Source: Anarhynchus alexandrinus
Lineage: Eukaryota > Chordata > Aves > Charadriiformes > Charadriidae
Direction: 5' to 3'
Length of the DNA stretch: 64,000 nt
Assembly (NCBI GenBank): GCA_008711295.1
Contig: VUYV01000045.1
Location: forward strand, 1,998,842 to 2,062,841
In this document: positions 1 through 12,209 of the stretch, in pieces
How the letters are laid out: every line of letters begins with the position of its first letter
Numbering within the stretch: the first letter of the stretch is position 1
Made by a program: the position numbers and the translations under genes
Notes under the pieces: generated by a model
What the model was told of the DNA's origin: nothing
Database searches by the model: none
What the model saw: the letters and a program-made list of their open reading frames with translations, nothing else

Positions 1-2025
1 TAAGTGTTGCACATCTAAAGCAGGTTGCAATCTCTAAGACATATAACACTGCCATGGAGGAGGACCTCTACTACATACACACTGACAGTCTATGCACTGC
101 CAGAAGTTTCCACAACTGCATTTCATTGTTCTTTCTCTCCTGGCTGCTGAGTGATTTCTTAACTTATCAGATTTTTTTGAAATACAAGTACCAGATGACA
201 ACGAAGTACAGATCAGGTAGATGCAATATTTAGACAGATGCTAAAACATCTTATTGTGCCATAGCAAGTACTGGCATTCTTTCCCATTGAGTAGCAAGGA
301 CACATAATTAATACTATTTAAGGGGAATATATCTTTTTATCCCCAAAGTGTTCCAAAACAAACAAAACACAATTGAAATGTAGTTGCCTTGAGGTTGTAA
401 GGCAGCATCAGCACATACCAAACAAAACAAGACAAAGGTGGGAAGGAACATAAGACACTATTATAGGTTTTTTTCTCCTTAAAACTATTTATTTGGGTCC
501 TCACATATAAACCAAACTGGATTTTAAATCTGAATCTTACCTGGAAGATTCCCAGCCATTACATCTTTCTCAGAAGCATAAAAGGCCAAGTTGACCATAC
601 TGGGGGGAATACAGAGCAAAAATATTATAGCCTAAAATTCAAGCCCCAAAAGTTTAGCTAGATTAAAAAAATTTTTCTTACATCTAGGGAGCTTCATCAA
701 TTTATACCTCTGATGTAGACATACAGTAGCACATTCTGGTGTTTTCCCAGTGTGGCTGACCTCTTTGTAAACCCTGGAAAACTTTGACACCTGTTTGGCT
801 CTGAGTGAATTCAGTTTGATGAGGACAATACAATATCCTGCCCCCCTCAATTACACACATCTTATTTCCCTGGTATTTGTTAGGAGTTAATGGGAAAAGA
901 AGACTCTTGAGTATACAATGAATTAGAAAAAGACATGATCATAAAGAGAACTTTATAATAAGGTTATTTTAAAGATAATACACCATCTGGTTTTAAGTTT
1001 ACAGCACTGCAACTCAGGGAAAATGCATTTTCATTGTTTTTACACAGAATAGCTCAAACTGGTAAGCATCCAAAATTCAGCAGGAATTTATTTGTTGTAG
1101 GTAGAATGCATAGCCAACGAATGAGGGTAATTATTTCCACCTATAATATACTTCTCATTCATTAACTCAAAAGAGAATATAAACTATTTCTGAAATCAAA
1201 ATCAAAGCATAAGCTTAGTTTGTAGTCTTCAATATAAGCATATGGCAACACAATAACCTGTTGAACAATAGAAAGTAAAAACAATGAAATTAATTCTATT
1301 TTTATACATTTTCCCAACCTTGCTGACTATATTTTTCTTCAGTGTCTCTGCTATCAGCTGTGATATTGCTCCAAGCCAAAAACAAACTCCTCCTGTCCTT
1401 TTGCTGGGATTTAATGTTTAGAAATAAGTGTTCTTAATCCTTAAGGATTTGTAGAACAAGCTGTCGTTTTAATCCACTGTGATGCAACTTGCCTAGTATT
1501 TGAAGAAACTTCACCCATTTCTTTCTAGGTGAAAACAGAATGTGGTGACTGTTGCATGAAAATGGAATCACTGCTTACTTCTGCTGCAAGAAAATTTGGA
1601 CGTGGGTGAACCAATATAATATATTGGTTTCTATATACAGCAAAAAGGACAGTGCAGGTCCAAGCATGTTTGTCAGTAGCCAAACCCTGAACACAGACTT
1701 CTTTTTAAGACTTTTTCAGCAATTGTAAGGATCAAGCAATAGTTAGAATTGTGCATCCTTGCACAGATAAGCACCGGCTTTCACTAGATGATCAACAGAG
1801 GACGCAGAAACAGAAGTCCAGTGTCTCACACAGGGACACTTCACTGACACATTACCCTTTGTATCTGCTGTGACTTCCCTGCAGCATTCTTATACAACTT
1901 CTACTGAAAAAAAAAAATGTTATCTGTGTCACCACACAGATTAAATTGTTTTTTACATACCTCCTCATTAAACTAACCTGTTTTGTTCGAGAAATTAAAT
2001 GGATTGAGAAGCTGCCACATTTTAT
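1..2025. other. Intergenic AT-rich DNA, no gene seen
   Basis: I see no splice-bounded open frame, repeat family or CpG island here. Open frames are short and many lack an ATG. The one structural item is a perfect inverted repeat at 1609-1629, listed separately. Possibly part of a large intergenic region or a long intron of a gene lying outside the window. Confidence 0.6.
1609..1629. repeat. Perfect 10-bp inverted repeat, 1-nt spacer
   Basis: AACCAATATA is followed by one A and then by its exact reverse complement TATATTGGTT. Each arm contains CCAAT, so two CCAAT words face each other. Nothing around it suggests a transposon end or a promoter. Confidence 0.7.
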
Positions 2026-2200
2026 GTATTTGTGACACAGAGAGCTGGATGCTGTCCTCAGCTCTGTCGCTTGACTTTGAGCAACTCACGCAGTCTCTGT
2101 CCCAGTTCTTGCAGACATCAAATGATGACAATAACACTTACCTGTTGGACAAGAAGGTTGTGAAATGCTTTTTCATTAATGTTTGTAAGAAGGTTTTAGA
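2025..2200 (+). mobile_element. Ancient MIR-like (CORE-SINE) remnant
   Basis: The stretch follows the order of the amniote MIR SINE: an AGCTCTG-C-CTTGACTTTGAGCAA block (consensus: agctctgccact...gaccttgggcaa), then CAGTCTCTGTCCCAGTT, then ATGATGACAATAACA and ACTTACCTG, then GTTGTGAA. These match the MIR 3' half in plus orientation with many substitutions, as expected for an element older than the bird-mammal split. No target-site duplication is visible. An L2-related SINE is the alternative. Confidence 0.55.
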
Positions 2201-2204
2201 TTTC

Positions 2205-4655
2205 ATACAGAAGCTCTACAGACCAATTTTCCAGGTCAATATTATTACAGCATCAGAGTCATTCTCCTTTGCAGAACCTGTCTAATCAGTAGACAGGCAA
2301 AAAACAACATCCAGGTGTTTACAGTCACATTGGAGGGGTAAAAGATATAAACAACGAAGTTTTTGCCCTTGCCCTTTCAAATTATGATACTACAACATTG
2401 CTTCTTGTCTCATTCACTGAGGGGAGAGCCTGCCTATGGAGGCGAATGAAGCAATAAGAAACAGTAAATTCCTCCCTTGGCTCTATGTGTGAGAACAATT
2501 GAGTGTCCTCTCGTTATGAAGTGATAACTGTTCACACCAAGGACTCAGGAAGACTCCTGGAAAATTTAGATTAAAAAAGTAACAATTGTCTGTGATATGC
2601 TCTTCTTTTCTCACTTTCAAACACTGGTTGAATTATATGTCCCTTCATGGGAGGAGCAGAGAGGCTCTAGTTATTTCCAGTACAACTTTCCTGTGTTGCT
2701 ACTGGAGTTCGTTGCTCGAGAAAGGTTTTCCATGTTGAGAAGGTGACACGTTCTTCACGTGCTTGATCCACGGCCAAGCCGAGTCTTCGGGTTCAGTGAC
2801 TGCAGAGGGCTATAACCCTTTTGAAGCAATGAGACACTTCCAGATAAAAAAAGGGAGCAGCTTAACTTGGGAGTGCTGTGCTTGAGCCCAGGGTCTCTGT
2901 GCACCCTGCACGGTTTGCTGTCCCACTCCCTGGGTTCTGCTGCGGGGAACAGGCGAGGAAAAAATGGGTCCATTCACAGCCTGGCAGTAAAGGCCTATTT
3001 CCTCAGCCTACCCAAATCCTCAGCTGAATGTAATTACTAGGATTTGTCTCTTTCTATATTAATTAATTTTTCTTGTCTTTTAACCCTGCAAGCGTCACAG
3101 GACAATTAGAAGGATGAGCTCAGAAAATGCTATTATGAACTTGTTCTTAAATGCAATTTCCATCTGTCTCTCTTTTTTTTTAAGGGATTTACAAACCATG
3201 TCACCTGTCAATGATAATGAGCCAGTGGAAAAAGCCAGGAAGTGAGATTTGGATGATCATGTCTTTTTCTCATCAGAACTGCCAGCCATGGGGTGTGTCT
3301 GACTTCAGCTCCTTGTCTTTCTGTTTGATTTGGCTATTCACATGGCAAGTTTGTTGGAGATACTGTAAGTATGAACACTGTTGAACACAATAGGGTCTTC
3401 ACTATCATCTTCAGGAAATACCGTGTAATACATACATAGTACATTTGATAGCAGTTCCCAAATCACACCTAAAGAAACAGACAGACTACCCTCTATTAGA
3501 TGTGAGGGTATATCACTTCAATTTGGATAATCTGAGTGAATATGTTCTTTGCTTTCCTTTTCCAGGAACCCAGCAAGGGAAAAAAGAGAGAGTTTTTAGA
3601 TAGGTGGTGGGTAGGAATAAAAGAAAACCCTTTTCTTCCATATAGAAATATAATATCAAGAATAGCACCCTTGAATCCTGTCTTCCATCCTCTGTCACTC
3701 AAAGAGGTATCTAGAGCCACACAGGCCACTGCCACCAGATGGGAAGTAAATTGGAGCCTCCCACAACTGACCCAATAATATGAAAATATGAAGAGGCTTC
3801 CTCGGCTTGTTCATGTTCTGGCCCTCTAAGCTGCATTAATTCAGAAAATCAGAGTCAATAAAATTGACTAGATTCTCAAAGGTGAACAAACAATAAACTG
3901 GCAATTTCATTGCACTCAATTCCCTTCTTATTTGTCAGTGAAAGGACAGGACGTCACTAGTGCCTGTAACTAACACAACTACTTGTACAAGTGCAGGTTT
4001 TATGGACTGTGCAAACAGAAACAAAGAACCTGCAATAGCCAAGAGAAAAACGAGTCATAGGATGAATCAGATATTGGTGGCTGTGGGAATGGATTTCAGG
4101 GCTTTTATGAAGCTATGTGACCTGGCAGGAGCCCAGGTGGAGTGAGGGAGGAACTGAGATAGAGAAGATCTGATTGAGGAAGACACCAATGACATGTCTA
4201 GTGTTATATATGAAAGAGGGAGAGGTTGGAAATAGATTTTTACAGTCATCGTCACAAAGGTGGCAGCTAAATCTATGGGAATAACTAAAGTAATCTCACT
4301 TATTCATTTATCTACCCACACACGTACACACCCTTGCTGACTTCCTAATTGACATTGTGGCCAAAGAAGAAACACTGAATTCAAAGAGAGGCTATTTGTA
4401 TTTTATTTCTGATCCAGCTGGACCCAAGAGGTGCCAGGAATCTTCTGAGAAAGGCTCCTTTCAAAAAGAAATTGAGCTGTATTTTAGGCAGTGTGAATTA
4501 TGGTTGTCTGAAACCTCCAGTTATTCAAAAAATACCTTTTTGCTCACTAAGGCAGCATGGTAACTTAGCATGATAATGTGCTACACCATCAGACAGAGAT
4601 TTTTTTAATAATTCCAGTACCGTCGTGTTTTAAAATGCCAAAAGAGCGCAAGTTT
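2205..4655. other. Intergenic, no gene seen
   Basis: Open frames of 60 to 80 codons occur on both strands around 3.5-3.8 kb, but they overlap each other in opposite orientations and have no matching splice sites. No CpG enrichment and no recognised repeat. I see nothing functional. Confidence 0.55.
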
Positions 4656-4659
4656 TTCT

Positions 4660-4740
4660 ATGAAGAGAAAACTGCTGAATCATTTTTTTTTCCTTTTNCC
4701 ATGAAGAGAAAACTGCTGAATCATTTCTTTTTTTCCTTTT
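4660..4740. repeat. 40-bp direct duplication around a single N
   Basis: The text from ATGAAGAGAAAACTGCTGAA through the following T-rich stretch at about 4660-4697 is repeated almost exactly at 4701-4740, with a single N at 4698 between them. Two overlapping contig ends joined with an N produce exactly this picture, so the second copy is more likely an assembly artefact than a real tandem duplication. Confidence 0.8.
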
Positions 4741-5820
4741 GAATTTGCAATTTTTCCCTGGTATCTTTTTACAGCTTACCCTTTACATCAACACTTCACT
4801 TCCCCCCACATCAAAAAGACCCCTGATTCCATGCTGTGCTCCCTCACTAATAACTGTGGAGGGGCACGGATGGCTCTGAGCTGCCTCTGTGCTGGCCAGA
4901 CAGCCGCTGCCCACATCGCCATTAGTCAATGGACATCTTTATGCTGCAGCCTTTTCCTCAGTGGGGACACCCCTCTGGGTCTTATTCTACTCTCCAGGCA
5001 CTGATTTTCCTTAACTGTGCAGGAGCTTCATGTCTCTAATCTCTTTATGCCTTTTTCCAAAGTAGCTGAAATGGTTCAAAAGTTTTAGAAGGCCATTGAC
5101 AAATACAGCAAAAAAATAAAGAAAAAAGGTAATAATTGTATTGAATTTGGAACCTTTCAGTTTAAATTTCCCACCCGGTTCATGTCCTTATTTTCAAAAT
5201 TATATTAACATGTAGTTTTTAAGAAAAACAAAATTCAGTTACATCACTTTTTTTACTGAAATGTAGTTCATGCTCTTCAGGTGTCCCAGGCAGCTACACC
5301 ATAACACTGTGCCTACGCCGTGCCTTCAGGACACACAGCCAAGCAGTAGTGCTGTTTGATTTCAATGTTTGTTTAACTGATATAGTCTATTTTTTTTGGT
5401 GAGGTAGGTATGCACATAAAATAAACAAATGGGCTGTGCTGTAGTGGGTGCAGTCATTGGTCCTTCTTGCCTAATAATTTGCATTTGTCAATCTCTAGTG
5501 TGATTTTCTTTAGATGAAGTCAAGTCCTCTTCTGCCTTGCTAATACCAGATGTGCAGTCATGTGTGTGAGCAAGAGAATACTCATTCCCTGTTCATCACT
5601 GATGAGTGATTTGGGATACAAAAGGGTCAGCCCGAGCATTTCATTCTCTCAAGGGTTGATAAAGGTAATTGAATAAATTGCTGGGGTTTATTTTCACACC
5701 TCCTCAAGCACTATATTTTATTTGAAAGATTTCCATATTTAGCCCTAGAGGATAACTGGAAGCATCTGATACAGCACCATTATTGCCACTGGAGCAGGGA
5801 ATGGCTGTTAGGCTACGAAT
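4741..5820. other. Intergenic, no gene seen
   Basis: Ordinary AT-rich sequence without a supported open frame, CpG cluster or recognised repeat. Confidence 0.6.
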
Positions 5821-5829
5821 AACAGAGAC

Positions 5830-6150
5830 AGCTGTCTAGCCGGCATGGGGCTGGGAGCGCACTAGGTTTTCACCTCCCTCGAACACTTCTGGTACCTTGT
5901 GGTAGGTATTTCGTTTGTTCCTTTCTTGCATAGTGAATGTAACACTACTCCAGCACCAGTGGGTTTCCCAGGAACTGGGTGCCTGGGAGCATGGGGCCCC
6001 CCATGGGGGTGGCCAGACAGGACCCGTCCCATTGCCCCAGCCAGGAGCAAACATCTGGGGGCACCAGGGCAGCCCCAGCCCTGGGAATCAGGTACCTCCC
6101 TGGGGACAGGGGTGGGCTGAGACTGGATGGGACAGCAGGTCCTGTGAGCA
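5830..6150. other. GC-rich block of unknown nature
   Basis: GC content jumps well above the flanks, and five overlapping open frames on both strands result only from the scarcity of stop codons. CpG dinucleotides are few, so it is not a typical CpG island. It contains a short GC-rich inverted repeat (GGGGCCCCCCATGGGGG near 5993). It could be a decayed repeat or LTR, or a local GC-biased patch. I recognise no family and see no coding bias. Confidence 0.4.
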
Positions 6151-6179
6151 ATTTGGTAGAATTAAACTGCAATACTGGT

Positions 6180-9100
6180 AACTATCTCAAATGGCTTAAT
6201 GTATTAACTGTTTTCTATATTATTATTTCAGATATTATGCCTCAAATATAGTGGAGAAAGATGCACAGAAACACATTTTTCTACTTTTACAAGTTCACCA
6301 TATTTATCTGTTTATAAATGCAATCTCCTGTAGCATTCACTGCATAAAACTTCCAGCTTCTCACCACAGAGTCAGGTTTCCTAAGAGGTTTCTTTACAAG
6401 AAGCTCTCCATGCTTGATTAGCCGGAGTCCTTAACTAGCTTACAACACCCAGTTTGTTGAAATTATTCTCTCCAGAAGATTCCCCCAAATTTGCTCCTTT
6501 TAGAGGAATAGAAGATCTAATTAAAAATAAGCTTTGCCAAATTATTCAGCTGGGCATTTTGACCCACAATAGTCACTATGTATTTGCATCTATCTTAAGC
6601 TATCAAAATGTAGATGGAATTACACACAGAAAAAAAGTCTAAAGCTTTTCTGCCTTGCTAATCTCTGCTATTGAATATAGAACCAGAAAAATTAAATTAC
6701 TCCACTAATTGCTCCCGACTTACAGGGTTAACATAGCCTGTGTCAATATATTCTGATCCAAAGATACTATCCTTGTTCTTAGATGTACTGCAGCTGCTTT
6801 CATTAAAAATTTCAATATTTATGCTCTGGGAGGTGGTGAAGTGAAGTCTTGCTTAAGAAGAGCAATGTAAACAGCATTATTCCTCCCTTCAGCAGGAACT
6901 ATTCACACACCTGTCTTTTTTGGAAGAGTTTCAGTTTGCTATTTTTATTTCCCTATGCTTGTGAACTCAGTAGGTTAAGGACTCTTTTTTTTTTTTTTTT
7001 CCTTTTTGATACATGTGCCAGCTACACCTTTCCTCTAATCCTTCCTTGATCTGAGGGTGGGCATATCTAATCACAGGAGTGTTTGAGGACCTCAGGGTAT
7101 AGTGAATATTTTGCATGCCCAACCTACTTCCACTGTGCTAGCTGCTGTTATCTTAGGCAACTATTACCTCAGACTTGCCAAGTATTAGGTATGTGACATG
7201 ACACATATTTTCCCACAATGTCTTGCTCTTCCCCACAGAACTTAATATCTCACTCAACCGTGGGAAATATTTCTTTGTGCACTGGCACATGAAGGACAGC
7301 AGTGAATATCATGAGATTGGCAATTCCTATTGCCTGGAGTCTCCACATTTCACTATAGCACAAGTACAACTGACTCACTGCAGTTTGCATTGTCCCTTTA
7401 GGATTTGCAGGTGTCCATATGTGCTCCCCAATATGTCTGTGTAGATGAAGGTATAGCACAAATTGTGGGGTGAGGCTGGTGGTCCATTCCACCATCCCTG
7501 AATTGGCGCCTGTCTCCATGGTAAACCAGGGAGTCACAAGTTACAATGGATTTTATTAAAAAATGCTTTCAGCAACCGAGTTTCTCCTGGCAGCACAGTT
7601 AAGTCCTACCGTCAGCGCAAAGGCAGGTTCCCTCCTTCTGGGGGACGGCTCGGAGCCACTCAACGGCTGAAAGCACTGAGTCTTCTCAGGCTTTTGGTGC
7701 TTCCCACCATCACTAACGGTGGTGCAGTTCAAGTACAGGCAGGGACAAGGACAGTGCTACTGCAATAATAATACACTTGAGTATTTCGTAAAGATTGTGA
7801 CATGTCTTTTGTAATATATTTTCCAGCTTCCATAAAGACAGCAGGGCATAAACATGCTTTGCCATTAACATTGAAACAAAGCATTTCTAGAACAGAGAGT
7901 CCTGTAGCACGTGGCTAGATCCCACCAATGTCACATCTGTTGACAGAAAGAACCGGGCATATCAGTTCCCTGGAAATAGAAATATTTCGTCTGTGTTGTG
8001 ATAGATGCTCAAAGACCGGGAGAACGTCTGTGCCTTCGAGCTGGAGCTGTAGGAAGGTGATTTCATGAGAGCCTCCCAGAGACACCCCAACTGCTCTCCC
8101 TGCCCTGAAATAGCTTTCCTACACCTTTGTTAGTTACCTAATCTTATGGTAAAGGACTATTGCAGTTAATAAGCAGTAATCTCATTAATCTAAATTTAAG
8201 AACACTACAGGATCAGTAATAGCTTTAATATATTGCAATGTTTGTAGTAGGTACTGAATTTTTCCAATACTGGTTAAAATCCATACATTAGCGAGTAACG
8301 TAAGGGGGGCTTTGGACATCATCCATATGACAGCTGCACAGGCCAGGCACAAACTGAAGATGCAAAATCTCATTTCAGGGGACTGTTTTCTAACTGCATT
8401 GGATCAATATCTAAAATGCTCTAAATTCTGTCACTGAAAATGTCATAGCGAAGCATAACCAGACATAGATCATTACAACATATACTTACAACATACAATT
8501 CTGTAACTTGACAGGCATGAAAGAAGAACTGTTTTCAAGTGGTGACCTGCTCATCTAGACAGCACGTAGGCAATATTTTAAGTCAAGCACTGGAAACCAT
8601 CTGAACTTGATCTATGTTACTGCTTTCAGTGCTACCACCACTGGAATATTAGCTGGCATTACAGTGGGGAGCTTCCAGGGGGAATAAAAGCTATTGCTGG
8701 CATAATCTTCAGTCTAGGAGTGAAGTTTAATTTGCTAGAAAAACAATATTTCTTATAATCCTCATGAGGCAATGAACAGCAACTCTTATATGCCAGTTCT
8801 GACATACTATTATGGAAAGACCAGTAAACCTAAACAGTTTTCTGGCAACTTTCTCACAAAGAATAACTATTTCCTGAAGATTTATCTTCTGCTTACTAGT
8901 GTACCTTACAAATAATAATGAATGATTAAAGTTGGTCTCCAAGGTGACAAGGAAAAATATATATAAGTATTTCCTTTAAATAATATTCCCGCAAACCAGA
9001 TTTCACTGTATTTTTTTTCTGTACAGAGAAAGGAAATAAATAAACAAATAAAAAACAAACTAACACCTCAAATGTTACTGAGATGGTTGTCCCAGTGGTA

Positions 9101-10080
9101 TCTGATAGAAAGAGAATCTGAAACTGGCAAACAGAAAAGTTGCATCAGAAACATCTGCTCAGATTAACTGTTAGGTCTACTATTGCATACATAATGTTTT
9201 GTTTAGAGTTTATTTCAGAAATGTTTTTTTAAAATGATTGACAGAGAAGTTTCCTGGCACAGGGAGGGAAGGAAACCTTTTAAAAACTGTTACTGTCTGC
9301 CATATAAATTAATATTAAATTATTAAGTACATCATTTATCTATCAGGCCATAACCATAACAAATTTAATCCACTGCTGTCTGTAAAGGACATCTGGAAAG
9401 AATGGGAGAATAGCATCTTCCTCCAATTACCAATAATGGTTTCAGAGCATCCATAAATTCTGAAAGAATTCTGTACTGTACTGATTTGTGACGGCACATT
9501 ATAGTAAAGTGAGAAATATTTAATATATAAATAATATCTAATGCATATACAGACACATGAACATGCATATTCACATGCACACACGCTGAGTACCTCTTAT
9601 CACGAATACCTGGGAAGAATATTTGAAAAGAGCTTAATTCACTACTGCATGTCTCCTGTCTTATGCCACACGAGGTTCTGTTGTCTAAGCGTGGGACCCC
9701 TATGTTAGAGTGGAATTGCATAGAAGTGACTCGTCCAAAGTGCTTAAATCACAACAGCTTTGCTACCAGTTTGTAGATAACATTTGGGCAATCAGGGAGC
9801 CTAAATGATTGTGCAGTTGCTCAGAACCAGGGAAGCAAAACATGGAGATCAGGATATCTCAGCTTTTAAAGAAATGTATTCCTTATTTTACTTTTAGATG
9901 CTTTAAAATATAGCAAGCCTGCTAACTTACCCAAATCTTAAATACATGCTGAGCATAATACATAAGCTGTATGCTGACCTGCACAGGGAAGCTGTCCTGA
10001 TATGAAACATGTCCACATCAGAAGATACTGAGGAAGGGCATCTTCTTTCTCTATCAGAAAGATAAACAGAATTTTGATCA
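6180..10080. other. Intergenic, no gene seen
   Basis: AT-rich sequence with a poly-T run near 6987-7006. The minus-strand open frame at 9365-9721 (118 codons) has no splice sites or ATG context to support it. No recognised repeats. Confidence 0.55.
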
Positions 10081-10107
10081 TTTGAAGATAAAATGTTAGT
10101 TGATAGA

Positions 10108-10222
10108 TTTTTTCTTTTTTCTCTTTTTCTCTTTTTCTTTCTTTTTCCTTTTTTCTTTTTTCTTTTTTCTTTTTTCTTTTTCTCTTTTTTCTTTTTTNNN
10201 NNNNNNNNNNNNNNNNNNNNNN
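10108..10222. repeat. Polypyrimidine (T5-6C)n tract running into an N gap
   Basis: A long TTTTTC/TTTTTTC simple repeat ends in 25 N (10198-10222) and resumes as T-rich sequence. The gap is in a low-complexity tract, so the true repeat length is unknown. The frames translated through it are artefacts of low complexity. Confidence 0.9.
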
Positions 10223-12140
10223 TTTATTTTTTTGAGGGACGGTCCTTTAAGAATCAGCCTTTCCTGATCATCATATACAGAGGCTTTCAATTCTGTGTTC
10301 CGTTTCTAGAAAAGCTGTTTCTTAGAAACTATAATATAAATAATGTTTTCATTTGTTATTTCTGTCATTATTTTCTTATCTTGTTTAAAATCAACATGAA
10401 AATAAAGTCCATACATAAAAATTATGGGTTTCTAGGGCCAGCACTTTCCATGTCATGTTTCAGGTAAGAATTATTTTCTTCTCAGACAAATTACATCACC
10501 TCATAAAAGGCTTAAAATGCCAGCGGATTCCTGAGCAACAGAAAAAAAAAAAAAAAGTAGTATTAGAAGGTATGTCTTTAGAACCAGAGGGCAACCAAGA
10601 ACTAATATTCAACAGTGTTACCTTAGGGTACAAATTTTAGTTACATTTTAGTAGGAAAGCAAGCTGTAAAAAATAGATTAAAAAATCATATTCCAACACC
10701 TACAAAATTCATCTCAAAGAAGCTAATTACTTAAAGTCTTCCTTCAGAATCTGAAGCTGAAATAAGCCCATGGTCCTACAACGCCCTCCATTTCCCCCTG
10801 CCCAAACACTGCTCTGAGGTTCCAACAGGCACAGTAACCCCGGCATACAGCAATTACTGTCTACAATTTAATGTATGTAATCTCTCTTCGCAGCCAAAAA
10901 TTATTACGATGATGTTTTTTTCTTGTCAAACTTCTCTGTTCTCACTGTTACCATCTCCCCAATGGGTCTTAATTGCCATTGGGGTTCAAGGAGATTCTGA
11001 CCACCCCCTAATACCTCAATAAAGTAGGGGTTTTCAGACTTTCAATGAACCAGGGATGGAAGTATGATGAAAAAATCATGATTCAAGCATTCCCAGTCTC
11101 ATAACTTGAGGAGAGTGGTGACTGTGGATGTCACAAACCCCAACTGTTTTTTAATAGTATGCATACTGAAATAACAACTGTATAAGGAACGGTAAAATGC
11201 CTGAGATACTCAAAAAAAGGTTTCATATACCCTGTGCCCAAAACTGAAAAATGAAAAAAATCATAATGAAAAGGAAGTAAATAAACTGCATTTACTAACT
11301 ACTGGAATATAAAAAGAAAATTTATTTTCATAACCTAGCATTAATGCTTGAAAACCAAAAGTGTAAACAATGAAAATACACCAAGAACAATAGAAAATAA
11401 AAAGAATGAAAAGGCAAATGTTGAAAAAAATGAACATATAATGAAGATAATAACTGAAGTAAGGTTTTTAATATGGGTGAAGCACTCCCTCCACAAATTT
11501 ATGAGCCAAATATCCAAGGAAACTATGTAAGAGAAGGACAAAGAAAACAGATCCTTAATAACTGACTGTTTCTTCAACACGCAGCAATCACCTGTTAAAC
11601 GCAAAACTGCTCTTGGGACCTCAACAGTAATATGTTATATGCCTATAGTATTTCTTTCTCAGTGACCTGAAGTATCTTAGTTTAGCTGTTGGGTCTCTGT
11701 TTCTGCTTCCTCCACACATCATGTTTGGTTATCATACCAAATAAACAGGGCAGAAAATATAAGTGTTACTGCTTCCTTTTATAAATTCTGAAATATTTCT
11801 AAAGTTTGGTCCTCCAGATTTCTGTCCCAAAGCTTCACAGGACTAGGTAAGCATTGCAAGAGGAATTTAATGAACCTTCCTTTTCTTCAGGTCAGGCCTG
11901 TTTATTTTAAGCCACAGCCTCTGACCTGCTTGCTTCGCAATGTGTGGAAGTTGCAATCATCAAAGCAGTTTCAACAATACCTGCATGAGTTTCCAGACCT
12001 AATTTCTTCACGTGGAGGAAATAGTATGTTTTCTATTAGTAACTGTATATTTAGTATGACAATTAGTTTTATTTGTGCAGTCATTAGGGATGGCACCCTA
12101 TCATCCTAATCAAAGAGGGGATGTTTCCTTTCAGTTCCTG
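10223..12140. other. Intergenic, no gene seen
   Basis: AT-rich, with a poly-A run at about 10542-10556. No supported exon, no CpG island and no recognised mobile element. Confidence 0.55.
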
Positions 12141-12148
12141 CGCTTACC

Positions 12149-12205
12149 AGTGATGGGCAAAAATTGGCAGTCAAATACCCAGAATTAGAGGCTGTGCCCA
12201 TCACT
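12149..12205. repeat. Foldback: perfect 11-bp stem with 35-nt loop
   Basis: AGTGATGGGCA at 12149-12159 is matched by its exact reverse complement TGCCCATCACT at 12195-12205. Transcribed in either direction it could form a stem-loop. The stem does not extend inwards or outwards, so it is short for a microRNA precursor. It may be the remnant of an inverted-repeat element. Confidence 0.6.
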
Positions 12206-12209
12206 AATG

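Noticed and set aside
10093..10467. 124-codon frame containing a run of unknown residues
   Set aside because: It is produced by the polypyrimidine tract and the N gap.
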